NCBI RefSeq assembly: GCF_000620785.1
Contig: NZ_JIAI01000006.1
Coordinates: forward strand, 372,001-436,000
Reading direction: 5' to 3'
DNA: 64,000 nucleotides
Source of the DNA: Actinospineispora acaciae DSM 45401
Lineage (GTDB): Bacteria; Actinomycetota; Actinomycetes; Mycobacteriales; Pseudonocardiaceae
Both the position numbers and the translations under genes were made by a program. Numbering within the stretch: position 1 is the stretch's first letter; each line of letters starts with the position of its first letter. Positions 33,482 to 41,938 of the stretch are shown in pieces. Under the pieces are notes generated by a model. The model worked only from the letters and a program-made list of their open reading frames with translations, was not told where the DNA came from and did no database searches.

Positions 33482-34648
33482 TCATAGGCGCAGAGTCTTG
33501 CCGATCACGTCGAGCATGATCTCGTCGGTGCCGGCGCCGATCCGGTAGAGCCGGATGTCGCGCAGCACCCGGGACACGTCGTACTCCTCCATGTACCCGG
33601 CCCCGCCGTGGATCTGGACGCACTGGTCGGCGACGTCCCACGCGGTCTGGGTGGCCAGCAGCTTGCACATGGAGATCTCGCGCACCGGGTAGTCGCCCCT
33701 GGCGTAGCCGCGCGCGGTCTGGTAGATCAGCGCCCTGGCCGCCTCCAGGCGGGTGGCCATGTCGGCGAACTTGTGCCGGATCGCCTGGTGCTGGCCGAGC
33801 GGGCGGCCGAACGTCTGGCGGGTCCGGGCGTAGTCGAGCGTCTTGTCGAAGGCGTACTGCCCATACGCCAGGCAGCCGGCGGCGCCGATCAGCCGCTCGG
33901 CCTGCAGCTCCCACATGATGTGCTCGAAGCCCTCGTTGACGGTGCCGAGCACGGCGGAGTCGTCCACCCACACGTCGTCGAAGGACAGCAGCGCGGTGTC
34001 CGAGGCGTGCATGCCCAGCTTGCGCAGCCGCCGTGCCCTGGTCACCCCCGGCGCGTCCATCGGCACCAGGAACAGGGTGAAGCCGTGGTGGCCGGCCGCC
34101 GGGTCGGTCTTGGTGACCAGCAGGATCATGTCGCTGCGGTGGCCGTTGGTGATGAACGTCTTGGACCCGTTGATCAGCCAGCCGCCGTCGCGGCGCACCG
34201 CCCTGGTCTTGATGGCGGCCACGTCGGAGCCGGCGTCGGGCTCGGTGATGCCCAGCGAGTAGATCGTCTCGCCGGCCACCCCGGGCCGCACCCAGCGCCG
34301 CTTCTGCTCCTCGGTGCCGAACTGCAGGATCGGCGGCATGACCATGTCGGTGTGCACGGACAGCCCCATCAGGAACCCGCCGCTGCCGCCCCTGGCGAGC
34401 TCCTCGGCGAGCACCAGGTTGCAGAAGTAGTCGCCGCCCTGGCCGCCGTACTCCTCCGGCACCGACAGCCCCAGGAAACCGAGCTCACCCATCCGCCGCA
34501 CGATCGAGTCCGGGAAGGTGTGCTCCTCCCACTCGGCCACGTGCGGCACCACCTCGCGGTCCACGAACGCCCGGATGGCCGCCCGCAGCGCCTGGTGCTC
34601 CTCGGTGAACACGGAGTGGTTGGTGTTGATCGGGTTCGTGAGGGTCAT
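33482..34648 (-). CDS. Acyl-CoA dehydrogenase
   Basis: A 388-residue flavoenzyme of fatty or branched acyl-CoA beta-oxidation. The N-terminal helical domain is followed by SLGITEPDAGSDVAAIKTRA (FAD/substrate strand), WLINGSKTFITNG, and a C-terminal RTFGRPL-like RQTFGRPLGQHQAIRHKFADM. QIHGGAGYMEEYDVSRVLRDIRLYRIGAGTDEIM carries the Glu expected as catalytic base. The start is ATG 34648. No electron-transfer flavoprotein genes are in the window. Confidence 0.93.
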   Translation of the reverse strand: MTLTNPINTNHSVFTEEHQALRAAIRAFVDREVVPHVAEWEEHTFPDSIVRRMGELGFLGLSVPEEYGGQGGDYFCNLVLAEELARGGSGGFLMGLSVHTDMVMPPILQFGTEEQKRRWVRPGVAGETIYSLGITEPDAGSDVAAIKTRAVRRDGGWLINGSKTFITNGHRSDMILLVTKTDPAAGHHGFTLFLVPMDAPGVTRARRLRKLGMHASDTALLSFDDVWVDDSAVLGTVNEGFEHIMWELQAERLIGAAGCLAYGQYAFDKTLDYARTRQTFGRPLGQHQAIRHKFADMATRLEAARALIYQTARGYARGDYPVREISMCKLLATQTAWDVADQCVQIHGGAGYMEEYDVSRVLRDIRLYRIGAGTDEIMLDVIGKTLRL

Positions 34649-34722
34649 GGCCTCGGACCGCCCTGTCCGTGAGAAACCGCCACGGATCATGACCATAGTG
34701 CAGCCGGCGGTTTTTGCACGCC

Positions 34723-35865
34723 CTACTTCACAACGGCCTCGTAGACCGCGCGGGTGTACGCCTCGCTGCGCCCGGAGCCGATCACACCGGGGGCCATCCG
34801 GTTCATCATGTAGGAGATCGTCAGGCGCCGGTCGAGGTCCATGATGATCATCGATCCGCCCCAGCCGCCCCAGAAGCAGACCCGGCCGTCCGGGATGTAG
34901 GGGATCGTGTCGGGCCGGGGCAGCCCGAAGCCGATGCCCCAGCGCAGCGGCAGGCCGAGCACCAGGTCGACCCCGTCGGCCTGCTCCTCGAAGATCAGCT
35001 TGATGGTGTCGGGGGAGAGCAGCCCGACGCCGTCGACGGTGCCGCCCAGCGTGACGGCCGACAGGATGCGCGCCACCGACCGGGCGTTGCCGTGGCCGTT
35101 CAGCCCGCCCAGCTCGGCGCGCCGCCAGGCGTCGGTGTTGGCGGCGGCGGCGTTCAGGGGCGGAGCGGTGAAGGTCTTGGCCGCGACGCTGCGCTGGTCC
35201 AGGGCGGACAGGTCGAACGGCGGCGGCGGGACGATCTCGGCGATCCGGTGCAGGTCCTTCTCGCGCGCGCCGATCTGGAAGTCCGCGCCCAGCGGCGTGG
35301 CGATGTCGCTGGCGACGAAGTCGGTGAGGGTGTCGCCGGTGATGCGGTGGATCAGCTCGCCGACCAGGTGGCCCTGGTTCTGGGCGTGGTAGCCGGACGC
35401 GGACCCCGGCGGCCACCACGGACTCTGCGCGGCCAGCCGCGCGGTGGCGTACTCCCGGTCGTACAGGTCCTCGGTGGTGAACGGCCGCTCCCAGCCGGAG
35501 ACCCCCGAGGTGTGCGCCAACAGGTGGCGGACCTCGACGTCCTGCTTGCCGTGCGCGCCGAACTCGGGCCAGTACCTGGCCACCGGCGAGTGCACGTCCA
35601 GCTCGCCGTCGTCGACCAGCATCAGCGCGGCCAGGTTCGTGACGGTCTTCGTCGTCGACCACACGTTGACGATGGTGTGCTCGGTCCACCGGCGGGCACG
35701 GGCCTCGTCCTGGAAGCCGCCCCACAGGTCGACGACCGTCTCGCCCTCGACGTCCACGACCAGCGACGCCCCCAGCTCCTCACCGGAGGCCAGGTTCGCC
35801 GCCAGCGCCTCCCGCACGCCGGAGAAACGATCACTGCACAGCCCCTGCACGAGCGGTTCGGCCAT
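34723..35865 (-). CDS. Serine hydrolase of the beta-lactamase / EstB type
   Basis: A 380-residue protein with the class C beta-lactamase fold. The nucleophile is in VWSTTKTVTNLAALML (SxxK), the Tyr motif appears as YHAQN, and the third motif region is WGGWGGSMIIMD. No signal peptide is visible from ATG 35865, so it is probably a cytoplasmic esterase or amidase rather than an antibiotic-resistance enzyme. Longer starts exist in the frame but overlap the upstream regulatory region of the divergent MFS gene. Confidence 0.85.
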   Translation of the reverse strand: MAEPLVQGLCSDRFSGVREALAANLASGEELGASLVVDVEGETVVDLWGGFQDEARARRWTEHTIVNVWSTTKTVTNLAALMLVDDGELDVHSPVARYWPEFGAHGKQDVEVRHLLAHTSGVSGWERPFTTEDLYDREYATARLAAQSPWWPPGSASGYHAQNQGHLVGELIHRITGDTLTDFVASDIATPLGADFQIGAREKDLHRIAEIVPPPPFDLSALDQRSVAAKTFTAPPLNAAAANTDAWRRAELGGLNGHGNARSVARILSAVTLGGTVDGVGLLSPDTIKLIFEEQADGVDLVLGLPLRWGIGFGLPRPDTIPYIPDGRVCFWGGWGGSMIIMDLDRRLTISYMMNRMAPGVIGSGRSEAYTRAVYEAVVK

Positions 35866-36013
35866 TGCCGCATCCCACCAGAGTTGTCGGTGCGGGCGCA
35901 CTGCCGAGTCGGCATCACCGCCCAACCCCATCGGCATGGCACCGTTGATCATCTGGCACAAGCTGGTCCGCACGGCTTGATTCGTAACGCCGCGAGGACG
36001 ACCGTGGTGAACC

Positions 36014-37525
36014 ATGGCGGGGGAGTCCGTGACCGGCGACGGCATCGAGTGGGGGAGCCCGGCCGCGCGCGGGGTACTGGCCGCGACGGTGCTCGGCGCC
36101 GGCCTTGCGTTCCTGGACAGCACGATCATCAACGTGGCGCTGCCCGGGATCGGCGAGGAGCTGGGCGCCTCGGTGGCCGGGTTGCAGTGGATCCTGGACG
36201 GCTACCTGCTCGCGCTGGCGGCGCTGATCCTGATCGCGGGCGCGCTGTGTGACAGCTACGGGCGCCGTCGGGTGTTCGCCGTCGGGATCGTCTGGTTCGG
36301 GGTCGCGTCGGTGCTCTGCGGGCTGGCCGTCTCGACGGAGATGCTGGTCGCCGCGCGGGTGTTGCAGGGCGTCGGCGGCGCGCTGGTCACCCCGGGCGCG
36401 CTGGCCATCATCCAGGCGGCGTTCCAGCGGCGGGACCGGGCACGGGCCATCGGCGCCTGGTCGGGGCTGACCGGGCTGAGCGGCGCGGTGGGGCCGGTGG
36501 TGGGCGGGCTGCTGGTGCAGGTGTGGTCGTGGCGGCTGGCGTTCCTGATCAACGTTCCGCTGGCCGCGGTGGCGTTGTGGCTGGTCGTGCGGTACGTGCC
36601 CGATTCGTGCGACGCCGACCGGGGTCGGCGGCCCGAGTTGCTGGGCTCGGTGCTCGGCGCGGTCGGGCTGGCCGGGCTGACCGGCGCGCTGGTGGAGGCG
36701 CCCGCGCGCGGCCCACTCGACCCGCTGGTGGCCTCGGCCTCCGTGCTCGGCGTGGCCGCGCTGGCCGCGTTCGTGGTCAGGCAGCTGCGCGCCCGCGACC
36801 CGCTGGTGCCGCCCGGGCTGTTCGCCGACCGCACGTTCGTGCTCGCCAACGTCGTGTCGTTCGTCGTCTACGCGGCGCTGATGGGCGTGATGGTGCTGTT
36901 CATGCTGCAGCTGCAGGTCTCGCTGGGCTACTCGCCGGCCGCGTCCGGGCTGGCCGGGCTGCCGACCCCGGCGCTGCTGCTGGTGTTCTCGGCGCTGTCC
37001 GGGCGGCTGGCCCAGCGGTTCGGGCCGCGCTGGTTCGTGGTCGGCGGCGCGGCCGTGGTCGCGGCCGGGATGGCGCTGATGGCGCGGGTCTCGCCGGGGG
37101 CGACGTACCTGGGCACCGTGTTGCCGGCCATCCTCGTCTTCGGCATCGGGCTGGTGCTGGTGATCGCCCCGATGACCGCCACCGCGCTGGCCGCCGCCCC
37201 GGACCGCTACGCCGGCGTCGCGTCCGGGGTGAACAACGCCATCGGGCGCACCGGCGGCCTGCTCGCCGTCGCCGCGCTGCCGGCCGCCGCCGGCCTGACC
37301 GGCGCCGCCTACACCGACCCCGTCGCGCTGACCGACGGCTGGCGGACCGCGATGTGGATCTGCGCCGGGCTGTGCCTGGTCGGAGGGGCGCTGGCCGTCG
37401 GCATCCGCAACGATGTGCTCGCCGGGGCCCCGGCGGACGCGATGGTTGAGGCTCCCCGCCCCGGGGAGTGCCTGCACTGCGGGGTGGAGGGGCCGCCGAC
37501 GCACGTCGTGCCGGGCAGGCGGTGA
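36014..37525 (+). CDS. MFS transporter, DHA2 (EmrB/QacA) type
   Basis: A 503-residue exporter with about 14 membrane segments. Motifs are GAGLAFLDSTIINVALPGI, GALCDSYGRRRVFAVG and ARVLQGVGGALVTPGALA. The C-terminal tail after the last helix carries CLHCGVEGPPTHVV, a cysteine pair not usual for the family. No linked regulator is evident. It is followed after 16 bases by a COG0701 permease gene. Confidence 0.88.
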   Translation: MAGESVTGDGIEWGSPAARGVLAATVLGAGLAFLDSTIINVALPGIGEELGASVAGLQWILDGYLLALAALILIAGALCDSYGRRRVFAVGIVWFGVASVLCGLAVSTEMLVAARVLQGVGGALVTPGALAIIQAAFQRRDRARAIGAWSGLTGLSGAVGPVVGGLLVQVWSWRLAFLINVPLAAVALWLVVRYVPDSCDADRGRRPELLGSVLGAVGLAGLTGALVEAPARGPLDPLVASASVLGVAALAAFVVRQLRARDPLVPPGLFADRTFVLANVVSFVVYAALMGVMVLFMLQLQVSLGYSPAASGLAGLPTPALLLVFSALSGRLAQRFGPRWFVVGGAAVVAAGMALMARVSPGATYLGTVLPAILVFGIGLVLVIAPMTATALAAAPDRYAGVASGVNNAIGRTGGLLAVAALPAAAGLTGAAYTDPVALTDGWRTAMWICAGLCLVGGALAVGIRNDVLAGAPADAMVEAPRPGECLHCGVEGPPTHVVPGRR

Positions 37526-37541
37526 GCCGCTTGTCTACGGT

Positions 37542-38615
37542 ATGGAGGTGAGCGCGCTCGTTCAGAGGGACCGGGCGCCGCGCGCGACCGTCGCCGCGGT
37601 GGTGCTGGCGGTGGTCGTGTTCGTGGCGGTGCTGCTGTGGTCGAAGTGGTTCCCGTACGTGGCGAAGGCCGTCGAGACCGGTCGGGCGCACGGCTGGTCC
37701 GGGTCGAACATCCTGGCCACCGGCGGGGTTCGTCCCGGCGACCCGCCGAGCTGGGACGCGGCGGTGTCGTTCCTCTGGGCGTACGCGTCGGCGGTGTGGA
37801 AGGCGCTGGTCGCCGCGCTGCTGATCAGCGCCTCGCTGCAGGCGCTGGTGCCTCGGGCCTGGCTGTTGCGGGCGTTGAACCGGCGTGGACGGTTTGCCAG
37901 CGCGCTGGCCGGCGGGGTGGCGAGTTCGCCGTCGATGATGTGCACCTGCTGCACGGCGCCGGTGGCCGTCACGCTGCGGCGCAACGGCGTGTCCACGGCC
38001 GCGGCGGTGGCGTACTGGCTGGGCAACCCGCTGCTCAACCCGGCGGTGCTGGTGTTCCTGCTGCTGGTGGCGCCGTGGCAGTGGACGGCCACCCGCCTGG
38101 TCGTCGGTGCGTTGACGGTGTTCGCGGGCGCGGCGCTGGTGGCGATGGTCGCCGACCGGCCCGGGCGCGCGCCGGTGCCGGTGCCGCCGGACCCCGAGCC
38201 GGTCGCAGGCGGCGCGGGCATCGCCCGTCGGTTCGTGGGCTCGTTGTCGAAGCTGGCGCTCGTGCTCGTCCCGGAGTACCTGGTGATGGTGCTGCTGGTC
38301 GGCGCGTTCCGGGGCTGGCTGCTGGGCGTGGGCGGGCTGGCGGCCGGCGTGCTCGCCGTGCTCGTGGTCGCGGTGGTCGGGACGCTGGCGGTGATCCCGA
38401 CCGCGGGCGAGATCCCGATCGCGCAGGGCCTGGCGCTGATCGGGGTGTCGACCGGCGTGCTCGGCGCGCTGCTGATCACGCTGCCGGCTGTGAGCGCGCC
38501 CGGGGTCGCCATGGTGGCGCGGAGCTTCGGCTGGCGGGCCACGGTGGCGACCACCGTGCTGGTGATCGTCGCGGGCGTGCTCGGCGGCGCGATGTTGTCG
38601 CTGGTGACGAACTAG
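37542..38615 (+). CDS. COG0701/DUF318-type predicted permease
   Basis: A 357-residue membrane protein with two blocks of four or more helices and a hydrophilic middle loop. The diagnostic motif is SSPSMMCTCCTAPVAVTLRRNGVS followed by YWLGNPLLNPAVLVF, seen in the ArsP/YraQ-like permease family. Three cysteines in the motif suggest thiol chemistry or metalloid binding. Transport of organoarsenicals is known for ArsP, but nothing here proves that substrate. The start could be ATG 37542 or GTG 37548. Confidence 0.8.
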   Translation: MEVSALVQRDRAPRATVAAVVLAVVVFVAVLLWSKWFPYVAKAVETGRAHGWSGSNILATGGVRPGDPPSWDAAVSFLWAYASAVWKALVAALLISASLQALVPRAWLLRALNRRGRFASALAGGVASSPSMMCTCCTAPVAVTLRRNGVSTAAAVAYWLGNPLLNPAVLVFLLLVAPWQWTATRLVVGALTVFAGAALVAMVADRPGRAPVPVPPDPEPVAGGAGIARRFVGSLSKLALVLVPEYLVMVLLVGAFRGWLLGVGGLAAGVLAVLVVAVVGTLAVIPTAGEIPIAQGLALIGVSTGVLGALLITLPAVSAPGVAMVARSFGWRATVATTVLVIVAGVLGGAMLSLVTN

Positions 38616-39118
38616 GCCCATGTGGTCAGGCCGATGACCTCGCGCGCGATATCGGTAACGCCGCGACCATCGGTGGCGACGCGGTGCACCCATTCGGGCG
38701 TGACCTCGTCCAGTTCGCGCGCGACCAGGTTGCTGCGTTCGACGTGCCACTCCAGCGCGCTTCCTATCTCGCGGCCGCTCAGCCTGTGACGCGCTGTCGC
38801 GTCCGTCGCCGTCAGCAATACGGCGGTGACCCGAGGATTATCGCCCATTGCCGTCGTCAGCTCGTCGACGACCCGGACGCTGGCGGTGTTCGTATAAATC
38901 ATCCGTTGATACCCGATCGCCCGGTAATTGGTCCACATCGCGGCCAGGTTGCGTTCCGCGAGGCTGTGCTCCCAGGGTGGCGGGTGTGCCTGGTCCAGGT
39001 TGTCGCCCTCGATGAGACAGTGCTTGACGTCGAGGCGAGCGAGCTGCGCGTGAATCTCGTATCCCACGCTCGTCTTGCCGACACCGGACCGGCCGCCGAT
39101 GAGAAGTAGCTCACTCAC
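38612..39118 (-). CDS. P-loop nucleoside/nucleotide-kinase-like protein
   Basis: A 168-residue P-loop protein with Walker A GGRSGVGKTS right at the N terminus, CLIEGDNLDQAH as the acidic second motif, and a lid-like RLSGREIGSALEWHVERSN. It resembles small AAA/kinase proteins that phosphorylate nucleosides or small molecules. The start is GTG 39118. It is convergent with the COG0701 permease with a 4-base overlap. The substrate is unknown. Confidence 0.75.
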   Translation of the reverse strand: MSELLLIGGRSGVGKTSVGYEIHAQLARLDVKHCLIEGDNLDQAHPPPWEHSLAERNLAAMWTNYRAIGYQRMIYTNTASVRVVDELTTAMGDNPRVTAVLLTATDATARHRLSGREIGSALEWHVERSNLVARELDEVTPEWVHRVATDGRGVTDIAREVIGLTTWA

Positions 39119-39143
39119 CTTGTTATCCAGAGACCCGTGCTAT

Positions 39144-39308
39144 TTGCATGTATCGGATTCTAGTGGCGATGTCGAGACGATTGCGCGGCTGGAGAACGAG
39201 CGGTTCGAGTCGGTGGTGGCCGGCAATTTCGACAGGCTGGCGGAGCTGTGTCATCCCGAGTTGGCGTATACCCACACCAATGGCGCGACCGACACCTACG
39301 AGTCGTAG
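39144..39308 (+). pseudogene. Truncated NTF2-like (DUF4440/SnoaL-type) fragment
   Basis: The frame reads VETIARLENERFESVVAGNF, then LAELCHPELAYTHTNG, before an early stop. This is the N-terminal third of an NTF2-like protein, normally about 120-130 residues. No in-frame start with a ribosome-binding site is present and the C-terminal sheet is missing. It marks the start of a degraded stretch to the left of the AICE. Confidence 0.6.
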
Positions 39309-39351
39309 GCTGCTCGCGTTCCACCCGACGCCGAGGGCCTGACGGCCCGGA

Positions 39352-39420
39352 CGATGTGGTGACCAGGTGCCCGCCGATGAACCCGCCGGCCCCGGTGACC
39401 CTTGCGCGCCGCTCGTCCTC
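39352..39420 (-). pseudogene. Remnant of an NAD-dependent epimerase/dehydratase N terminus
   Basis: The minus strand encodes VTGAGGFIGGHLVTTS, the classic Rossmann GxxGxxG start of sugar-nucleotide epimerases. The similarity then stops abruptly and no start codon fits. Only about 16 residues support this. The rest of 39309-39705 has no convincing gene. Confidence 0.4.
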
Positions 39421-39705
39421 GGTGAAAGTGGTTTGCGTTCGGGCGTGGGCCGCCTGTTACCGTGCGCCCGTGGCACCCGAGTGCTCCGAGACGCCGAAGG
39501 CGTCCTAGCTACCCCGCCCCGGCCCCGTCCGCGTCGATGGGGCCGCTTTGGCGTGCTCTGCTCGAACCACGATCCAGGAGTCCCTCGTGGGTGCGCTCAC
39601 CCTCAGTTCCGTCGATGTCGCCCTGGTCATCAGGCCCGAGGTGGGACGGGATCCGCCGAACCTCGCGGCCCCGTCAACCAGTCCACCTCGACCAAGGGAA
39701 CCACC

Positions 39706-39897
39706 GTGTCCAGCTCAATGTTTCGGAAGAAGTCGCGCGCGAGGGTCAGGCACCACCGCGCGCGGTGGAACGCGAAGATCTCCGCGCCCCGGCTCACCCG
39801 CTGCCGCAACCCGGCCTGCGGCGAGCCCAAGCCACAGCACATGGCCTGCCCGGCCTGTGGCCAGTACAAGGGCCGCCAGGTGATCGACCCCGCGTGA
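39706..39897 (+). CDS. rpmF: Ribosomal protein bL32 paralogue
   Basis: A 63-residue L32-type protein: basic N terminus RKKSRARVRHHRARWNAK, then a zinc ribbon CRNPACGEP with HMACPACGQYKGRQV. All four Zn ligands appear present, but the first knuckle is spaced CX4C instead of the usual CX2C. GTG 39706 has GGGA upstream; ATG 39718 is an alternative. It stands alone rather than in a Zur-type paralogue operon. It is followed by a strong terminator hairpin. Confidence 0.8.
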   Translation: MSSSMFRKKSRARVRHHRARWNAKISAPRLTRCRNPACGEPKPQHMACPACGQYKGRQVIDPA

Positions 39898-39906
39898 TCT
39901 CCGCCC

Positions 39907-39950
39907 GGCGCGCGCCCGCGTCCCGATTTGGAAAGGCGCGGGCGCGCGCC
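39907..39950 (+). terminator. Terminator hairpin after the L32 paralogue
   Basis: A 14-bp perfect GC stem (39907-39920 with 39937-39950) around a 16-base loop, 10 bases after the stop codon. Confidence 0.7.
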
Positions 39951-40043
39951 GTCCCAGCCGCGGAATTGGTTCTCTCTTTGCCGCACATGTCGTTCTCGGC
40001 GATCAGGGTCATCAGCCTGACACAAATGGCATCCGGCCGTTGG

Positions 40044-40078
40044 GGTAGCGGCCCCCGATGCATCCGGGGGCCGCTACC
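40044..40078 (-). terminator. Terminator hairpin after the secreted Gly-rich gene
   Basis: A 14-bp perfect stem (GGTAGCGGCCCCCG with its complement) around a 7-base loop, 30 bases downstream of the minus-strand gene at 40108-40416. Confidence 0.7.
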
Positions 40079-40107
40079 AGCCTCACCGTCGAGGCGTCGT
40101 TATTGGA

Positions 40108-40416
40108 TCAGTAGCTCACGGCGGTCACGCCCGACCCGCCGGAGCTCGAGGCGTTGCACTGCATGTTGCCGTCGCCCGAGCCGTTGCCCAGGATCCCGAT
40201 CCCGCCGGCGATCGCAATCAGGCACCATCCCTCCGCGGTGCCGGCCTTGCCGCCGGAACCACCGATGACGACGACGTAGTTGTCGCGGTGCTGGCCACCC
40301 TTGCCGCCGGACTTGCCATGCGCAAGCGCGGTGGCTCCGAACAGCGCGGACCCGCTGGCCGCCAGGGCGATCGCGACAACCGCAACGGCGGCCCGTCGCC
40401 CGATCTTACGAATCAT
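40108..40416 (-). CDS. Small secreted Gly/Ser-rich protein
   Basis: A 102-residue protein with a clear Sec signal peptide (KIGRRAAVAVVAIALAAS, probable cleavage after ALA). The mature part is rich in Gly and Ser, with GKSGGKGG, VIGGSGGKAG and ASSSGGSG. Two cysteines (in EGWCLI and NMQCNA) could form a disulfide. ATG 40416 is chosen from three nearby in-frame ATGs, because GGAG lies 9 bases upstream. No family is recognised. It could be a surface or matrix component. Confidence 0.65.
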   Translation of the reverse strand: MIRKIGRRAAVAVVAIALAASGSALFGATALAHGKSGGKGGQHRDNYVVVIGGSGGKAGTAEGWCLIAIAGGIGILGNGSGDGNMQCNASSSGGSGVTAVSY

Positions 40417-40948
40417 CAGTCCCATCTCCATTCGACAGTCGAGGTGGCTTCTCACCTCAACCGGGGAGGCAGATCTAATGCCGTTCGGATCGAGTTGTCC
40501 ACATAAGGTTCACCGCCACTTCCAAAAATTACCTCGTGGAGTGATCCCCGCCGGGTGACGAACCATTCCTTCGGGTGGTGGTCCCTATCGGCGACGCGAG
40601 GTGGCCGACGTCTTCCGTCATCGCCGCCTCGGGAGCCTCGAACGTTGAGCGCGGTGTTTACCGGCCGTCCGTGTTTTGACGAACAATGCGTATTGCGGTG
40701 CACTCTATTCGTTTACCGAATGCGAATTCGTCACGAGGGACGGACGGGAGGCACGGTGAACGTCGAAGAGGCCGAGGCGTACCTGGCCCGCCCGGGTTCG
40801 TCGGCGTCGTGGTGCATGCTCCTTCCATTGAGGCCCACACGCCCCCATCGAGGCGGTGTCCGTCGTCGCCTCGGTCGGTGGTGACAGTCGGGCCGGTGGT
40901 TACTCGATTCGGCCCGCCGAGGCGGGGGTAGTGCTGCATGCTCGGCGC

Positions 40949-41365
40949 ATGGAACTCACACCTACCGGTTGGGTGGCGAACTACCGGACCACGCTCTCTG
41001 ATGGCCGGGTGATTGCCCAGCAGCGAGATGTCGAGTCGTTCGATGCCGACGGGGACGCGATGGTGGTGGACGCGGAGCGCGCGGTGTTGTGCCGTGCTCG
41101 TGACGTGCCGGGGTTTGTCGGCCTGCGGCATGCCGAGAGGTTCGTAGTCAGCGTTCTGCCGGCCGAACCGGGGTGGCGCGTGGTGCGCAGGGGGGTCGAT
41201 GAGAAGTGGACGCGGATCATCGCGTGGCTGGTCACTGAGCGAGGGGTGGCCTATCCGATGATCCCGGACTGGGAGTGGGGCACCCTCGCGTTGTTCGATG
41301 ACCGCTTAGGGCGCATGCACGGCCCAGACCTGGAGGTGCGCCATGACGGCGCCGAATCCGAGTGA
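40949..41365 (+). CDS. Hypothetical protein next to the AICE left end
   Basis: A 138-residue protein with no recognised domain. It is rich in beta-prone segments (TGWVANYRTTLSDGRVIAQ, ERFVVSVLPAEPGWRVV, WTRIIAWLVTERGVAYPMIP). An upstream in-frame start at 40856 would add 31 residues. Codon use is less GC3-biased than in core genes, suggesting acquired DNA. The 532 bp from 40417 to 40948 hold an AT-richer promoter-like stretch near 40500 and no supportable gene. Confidence 0.5.
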   Translation: MELTPTGWVANYRTTLSDGRVIAQQRDVESFDADGDAMVVDAERAVLCRARDVPGFVGLRHAERFVVSVLPAEPGWRVVRRGVDEKWTRIIAWLVTERGVAYPMIPDWEWGTLALFDDRLGRMHGPDLEVRHDGAESE

Positions 41366-41481
41366 GAGCGACCCCAAGGGAGCGGCAAGGGAGCGAAGGG
41401 AGAGCGCCTCCCAGTGACCCGCACCCTTCGCTCTCTTGGGCGGAGAGCTGCCAGGAGACGTGATCGGTAGGCCGTATCCCT

Positions 41482-41676
41482 CGCTACGGGTCGGCGCTCG
41501 ACGCCGGCAACGTCCGGCGAGCCTTCCGCAAGGTGGTGGACGCGGCCGGCCTGGTCGGCGCGGACTGGACACCGCGCGAGCTACGGCACAGCTGCGGCCC
41601 CGTGGTCGACGACGGCGCGACGGTGATGGACCGGATCCTGCCGGTGAGCGCAGTCAGGCAGTTAGTCAGGCACATA
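41482..41676 (+). pseudogene. C-terminal remnant of a tyrosine recombinase (older integrase)
   Basis: The frame encodes RYGSALDAGNVRRAFRKVVD, then GADWTPRELRHSCG, the region before and around the HxxR box of AICE integrases, and then diverges (VSAVRQLVRHIQV keeps a hint of the LVGH segment). The catalytic Tyr is lost. It lies just outside the left attachment site and points towards it, as an active integrase would. This suggests an earlier element at the same tRNA site. Confidence 0.6.
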
Positions 41677-41720
41677 CAGGTCAGGCCCCGTCCGGACGAT
41701 CACGGAAGGGGCCTGACCTG
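41677..41720. terminator. Hairpin flanking the left attachment site
   Basis: A 13-bp perfect stem (CAGGTCAGGCCCC with its complement) around an 18-base loop. It lies 9 bases from attL, in the place where the tRNA-Val terminator stood before insertion. Confidence 0.65.
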
Positions 41721-41729
41721 CGTACCTGC

Positions 41730-41774
41730 TGGTGGGCGATACTGGGATTGAACCAGTGACCTCTTCCGTGTCAA
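41730..41774. repeat. attL, 45-bp direct repeat
   Basis: Identical over 45 bases to 61929-61973. It corresponds to the tRNA-Val 3' end, including CCA, the T arm, the variable region and the anticodon stem up to the anticodon. The rest of the tRNA is absent here, so this copy is not a tRNA gene. Confidence 0.95.
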
Positions 41775-41874
41775 CAAGGTTCGGCTGGCCTCGGCACCTG
41801 GTACTGAGGTCGAACATGCAGGTCGGGACGTTGGTCTGTGTTGGTTTACCGCAGTGGTGATGGCCCCGGATTTC

Positions 41875-41906
41875 AAGATCGTCTCCCAAGTCTCTCCCAG
41901 GCGGGG
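41875..41906 (+). promoter_or_regulatory. Arm-type repeat near attL
   Basis: Two TCTCCCA units 11 bases apart inside an AAGATCG...GGGG frame. It closely matches 61837-61868 near attR, in the same orientation. It is a likely arm-type binding site for integrase or Xis. Confidence 0.6.
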
Positions 41907-41938
41907 CTGCGCCAAGACTTCGGTCGGTCTGGACGTCA

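Noticed and set aside
40745..40884. Short plus-strand ORF beginning VNVEEAEAYLARPGS
   Set aside because: Only about 46 codons, low-quality end and no family; it may be a fragment but cannot be supported.
41730..41774. Second tRNA-Val gene at attL
   Set aside because: Only the 3' 45 bases are present; the acceptor 5' strand and D arm are missing.
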